NCBI RefSeq assembly: GCF_037031285.1
Contig: NZ_JAYEZO010000001.1
Span: 620,001 to 684,000, forward strand
Direction of reading: 5' to 3'
Origin: Halobellus sp. LT62
Lineage (GTDB): Archaea > Halobacteriota > Halobacteria > Halobacteriales > Haloferacaceae
Length of the DNA stretch: 64,000 nucleotides
Part shown: in pieces, positions 61,766-64,000 of the stretch
Layout of the letters: each line of letters opens with the position of its first letter
How positions within the stretch are numbered: the first letter of the stretch is position 1
Notes under the pieces: generated by a model
Seen by the model: the letters and a program-made list of their open reading frames with translations, nothing else
What the model was told of the DNA's origin: nothing
Databases searched by the model: none
Translations under genes and position numbers: made by a program

Positions 61766-62830
61766 ATGATACGTCGGATTCGTTCCCAATTTCTCCCACC
61801 TGACGCGGCGTTGTTCGTCGCGCTCGCGACGGCGTGGGGGCTGTCGTTCGTCGCCATCGAAGCCGGACTCGCCTACGTCCCGCCGCTGTACTTCGCGGGC
61901 GTTCGGTACGCGCTCGCCGGGGTGCTCGTCCTCGCGTACGCCGCGCTCACGACCGATCGCGTGCGGCCGCACGGTCGAACCGAGTGGTTGAACGTGGCCG
62001 TCGTCGGCGTCTTCCTCGTCGGCGGGTACCACGCGCTCCTCTATATCGGGCAGCTCTCGGTTCCCGGCCCCGTCGCCGCGGTGATCGTGAGCCTCTCGCC
62101 GGTTCTCACCGCGGCACTCGCGGCGGCGCTCTTGGACGACTCGCTGGACTGGCTCGCCGGCGTCGGCTTCCTCCTCGGACTCGTCGGCGTCGCCGTCGTC
62201 GCCGACTTCAATCCCGCGAACCTCCTCGATAGCGACCTCCTCGGGATCGCGATCCTGTTCGTCGCCGCGGGCAGCTTCGCGCTCGGATCGGTGCTGTCGA
62301 CGCCGCTTCGCACGACACTCGCGGACGTGTCGATGCAGGCGTGGGCGATGCTGCTCGGCGCGGCGGCGCTGTTCGCGGGCTCGATCGCTCGCGGCGAAGC
62401 CGTCGCGACCGTCGAGTGGTCGACGACCGCGCTGGCTGCCTTGGCGTATCTGACAATCATCTCGGGCGTGATCGGCTTCCTCATCTACTTCGCGCTCCAC
62501 GAGCGCGTCGGCCCGACCGAGAGCAACCTCGTGAGCTACTTCCAGCCGATCGTCGCCGCGCTCGGCGCGTGGGTGCTGTTCGGCCAGACGGTGAGCGCGA
62601 CAACCGTCTTCGGCTTCCTCGGTATCTTCGCCGGCTTCCTGCTCGTGAAACACGAGGTCGTCGGCGCGCGTCTGGGCGTGGGAGCGATTCGATTCGAACC
62701 GCGGAACCCGATACTGGCCTTTAGTTTCCGGGTGATCGAACGCGGACACGGCCTCACATTCGAGCGTGACGTCGCCGCCGAGGAGTTGTACGGGTCGACG
62801 ACGAGCGGGTACGGGTACGACGCCGACTGA
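61766..62830 (+). CDS. DMT family (EamA) transporter
   Basis: 354 aa. Ten membrane helices in two EamA halves (about residues 13-145 and 155-295); family motifs SLSPVLTAALAAALLDDSLD and SYFQPIVAALGAWVLFGQTV. The C-terminal 55 residues, after VKHEVVG, are polar and unusual for the family. The substrate is unknown: a metabolite or amino acid exporter is usual. Confidence 0.92.
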   Translation: MIRRIRSQFLPPDAALFVALATAWGLSFVAIEAGLAYVPPLYFAGVRYALAGVLVLAYAALTTDRVRPHGRTEWLNVAVVGVFLVGGYHALLYIGQLSVPGPVAAVIVSLSPVLTAALAAALLDDSLDWLAGVGFLLGLVGVAVVADFNPANLLDSDLLGIAILFVAAGSFALGSVLSTPLRTTLADVSMQAWAMLLGAAALFAGSIARGEAVATVEWSTTALAALAYLTIISGVIGFLIYFALHERVGPTESNLVSYFQPIVAALGAWVLFGQTVSATTVFGFLGIFAGFLLVKHEVVGARLGVGAIRFEPRNPILAFSFRVIERGHGLTFERDVAAEELYGSTTSGYGYDAD

Positions 62831-62958
62831 CGACAGGCATCACAGAACGCGTTACGGGGTCGTTTTCAGTTTCAGTTCTAGGAGCCAGCGCGAGATCGCT
62901 CGTGCATATCGAGCAGACTGGGAAGCATCTATACCCGGCTGGCGACGGGAACTCGCGT

Positions 62959-63105
62959 ATGGCAATTCGGTCGACAATCGGCTGGTCGCTCATCACGTCG
63001 GGTATCGTCACCCTCCTACTCGTATTTCTCCCGTATCCGTCCTTCTATTGGGGTCTCGGTCTCCTCGTCGTCGGGATTCTCATATTCGTCACCCGTCGGA
63101 CGTAG
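62959..63105 (+). CDS. Small two-helix membrane protein (48 aa)
   Basis: MAIRSTIGWSLITSG, two hydrophobic segments separated by YPSFYWG, end TRRT. ATG 62959; a longer frame from 62902 is less protein-like. Similar short proteins are common in haloarchaea. No known partner. Confidence 0.6.
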   Translation: MAIRSTIGWSLITSGIVTLLLVFLPYPSFYWGLGLLVVGILIFVTRRT

Positions 63106-63295
63106 CGAGCGGCTCACCGCCGACGAGCGGCCGAAGGCCGCGAGTTCGGCGGCATTTTTCCCTCCACCGTGAGACGCTTCGCGCCTCACGAGCTTCGCTT
63201 CGCTCCGCTCAGCGAAACAGGTTTTTGTACGGTGGGTTCCCGCAGCGAACGCAGTGAGCGAGGAAACCCACCGCTAGAAAAAGGTGGGTGGGAGT
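63106..63295. other. 190-bp intergenic with hairpins between small membrane protein and thrS
   Basis: Contains gtgggttcc (63231-) pairing with ggaaacccac (63262-) around a loop with gcgaacgcagtgagcga, and gtgagacgcttcgcgcctcac at 63169-63189 as another hairpin. These lie past the ends of the two convergent genes, and could be terminators for both, but no T-run follows. Confidence 0.45.
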
Positions 63296-64000
63296 CTAGT
63301 GATCGATGAAGTCGGGCTCGATCCGCTTTTCGGCGTACTCGCTGTCGAGGTGCGCGCGGAACGTCTCGACGTCGACGTCCTGCCGCTCGCGCTCCTTGCG
63401 GTCGCGCACCGAGATCGTTCCCGCTCCCTCCTCGTCGCCGCCGACGACGATCATGTACGGGACGCGATCCTCTTGGGCCTCGCGGATCTTCCGGCCGAGC
63501 GTCCACGAGCGGTCTTCGACCGAGGTTCGAAAGTCGCCGAGTTCGTTCTTGACCCGGTGGGCGTAGCCCAACTGGTCGTCGCTGATCGGGAGGACGCGGA
63601 CCTGTTCGGGCGCGAGCCAGAGCGGGAACTTCCCGTCGAAGTGCTCGATGAGCACCATAAAGAAGCGCTCGTAGGAGCCGTACAGGGCGCGGTGGATCAT
63701 CACCGGACGGTGCTCCTCGTTGTCCTCGCCCGTGTAGGAGAGCTCGAAGCGCTCGGGCATATTGAAGTCGAGCTGGACCGTCGGCCCGTCCCACTTTCGC
63801 CCGAGAGCGTCCTCGAAGGCGAAGTCGATCTTCGGGCCGTAAAAGGCCCCGTCGCCGGGTTCGAGGTCGTAGTCGATGCCTTGGTTTTCCAGCACCGAGC
63901 GCAGTTGCGTTTCGGCCTGCTCCCAGATCTCGTCACCGCCGACTGACTTCTCCGGGCGCGTCGCGAGCGCGACGTGGGCGTCGAGGTCGAAGGTGTCGAG
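63296..64000 (-). CDS. thrS: Threonyl-tRNA synthetase (5' end missing)
   Basis: The last 234 residues of a class II aminoacyl-tRNA synthetase; the gene continues past base 64000. Motif 3 region and catalytic core parts: [50 protein letters not shown]. The anticodon-binding domain begins [15 protein letters not shown] and ends [19 protein letters not shown] complete C-terminus; loads Thr onto tRNA. Confidence 0.97.
   Translation of the reverse strand, partial: LDTFDLDAHVALATRPEKSVGGDEIWEQAETQLRSVLENQGIDYDLEPGDGAFYGPKIDFAFEDALGRKWDGPTVQLDFNMPERFELSYTGEDNEEHRPVMIHRALYGSYERFFMVLIEHFDGKFPLWLAPEQVRVLPISDDQLGYAHRVKNELGDFRTSVEDRSWTLGRKIREAQEDRVPYMIVVGGDEEGAGTISVRDRKERERQDVDVETFRAHLDSEYAEKRIEPDFIDH

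Noticed and set aside
1-64000. CRISPR arrays, tRNA, rRNA, complete insertion sequences
   Set aside because: Looked for spaced direct repeats, cloverleaf ends, rRNA stretches and transposase motifs (DDE, HUH); none seen. The short tandem arrays here are uninterrupted and not CRISPR-like.

Overview
The window is chromosomal DNA of an extremely halophilic archaeon (class Halobacteria). The evidence is high GC, very acidic proteins, many ATGA or one-base gene overlaps, leaderless promoters with a TATA box about 27 nt before the start codon, and gene families typical of haloarchaea: archaellins and Arl proteins, CheF, halocyanin-type copper proteins, TFE, archaeal 7S RNA and aTrm56. I cannot fix the genus from sequence alone. 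The window cuts two genes: rad50 at the left edge (5' end missing) and thrS at the right edge (5' end missing).

Layout. 1-6.2 kb: rad50, a small redox-type operon (DUF1059, OsmC, SAM methyltransferase) below an HTH regulator, and endonuclease III. 6.2-12 kb: a respiratory cluster with a membrane-anchored copper protein, split cytochrome b (PetB/PetD-like) and several small haloarchaeal membrane proteins, with no Rieske protein in view. 12-22.8 kb: a NAD-kinase-like protein, an alpha/beta hydrolase, MeaB with the B12-binding subunit of methylmalonyl-CoA mutase, a GAF/PAS regulator, an S9 peptidase, a thiolase/OB-fold pair and others. 22.9-23.2 kb: SRP 7S RNA. 23.4-35.3 kb: lipoproteins, a DUF2797 protein, a sugar-nucleotide epimerase, aTrm56, a TBP-repeat-like protein divergent from tfe, an AbrB-PhoU regulator, LEA14-like and small proteins. 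35.4-36.6 kb: an 82-bp nested palindrome and a RIO/Bud32-like kinase whose TATA box lies in a copy of the palindrome end.

37.3-54.4 kb is a motility and taxis island. On the minus strand are cheY, a double CheC, cheD and an ArlD/E-domain protein. On the plus strand are a winged-helix regulator, four archaellins arranged as a duplicated pair, and arlCE-arlF-arlG-arlH-arlI-arlJ-cheF. A KaiC-like ATPase on the minus strand lies between the archaellins and arlCE. Four promoters of this island (both archaellin pairs, cheY, the ArlD/E-domain gene) share a palindrome, TATC(A/T)-N4-TGATA, at exactly the same distance upstream of the TATA box. This looks like the operator of a motility regulon and is the strongest new signal I found.

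54.4-64 kb: small haloarchaeal proteins, an XPD-like helicase, an ArsR-like regulator, NAD(P)HX repair enzyme, MoaC, HflX, a DMT transporter and thrS. No CRISPR array, tRNA, rRNA or complete insertion sequence was found. Motif and family assignments come from reading the sequence and from memory of the families; no database search was run.
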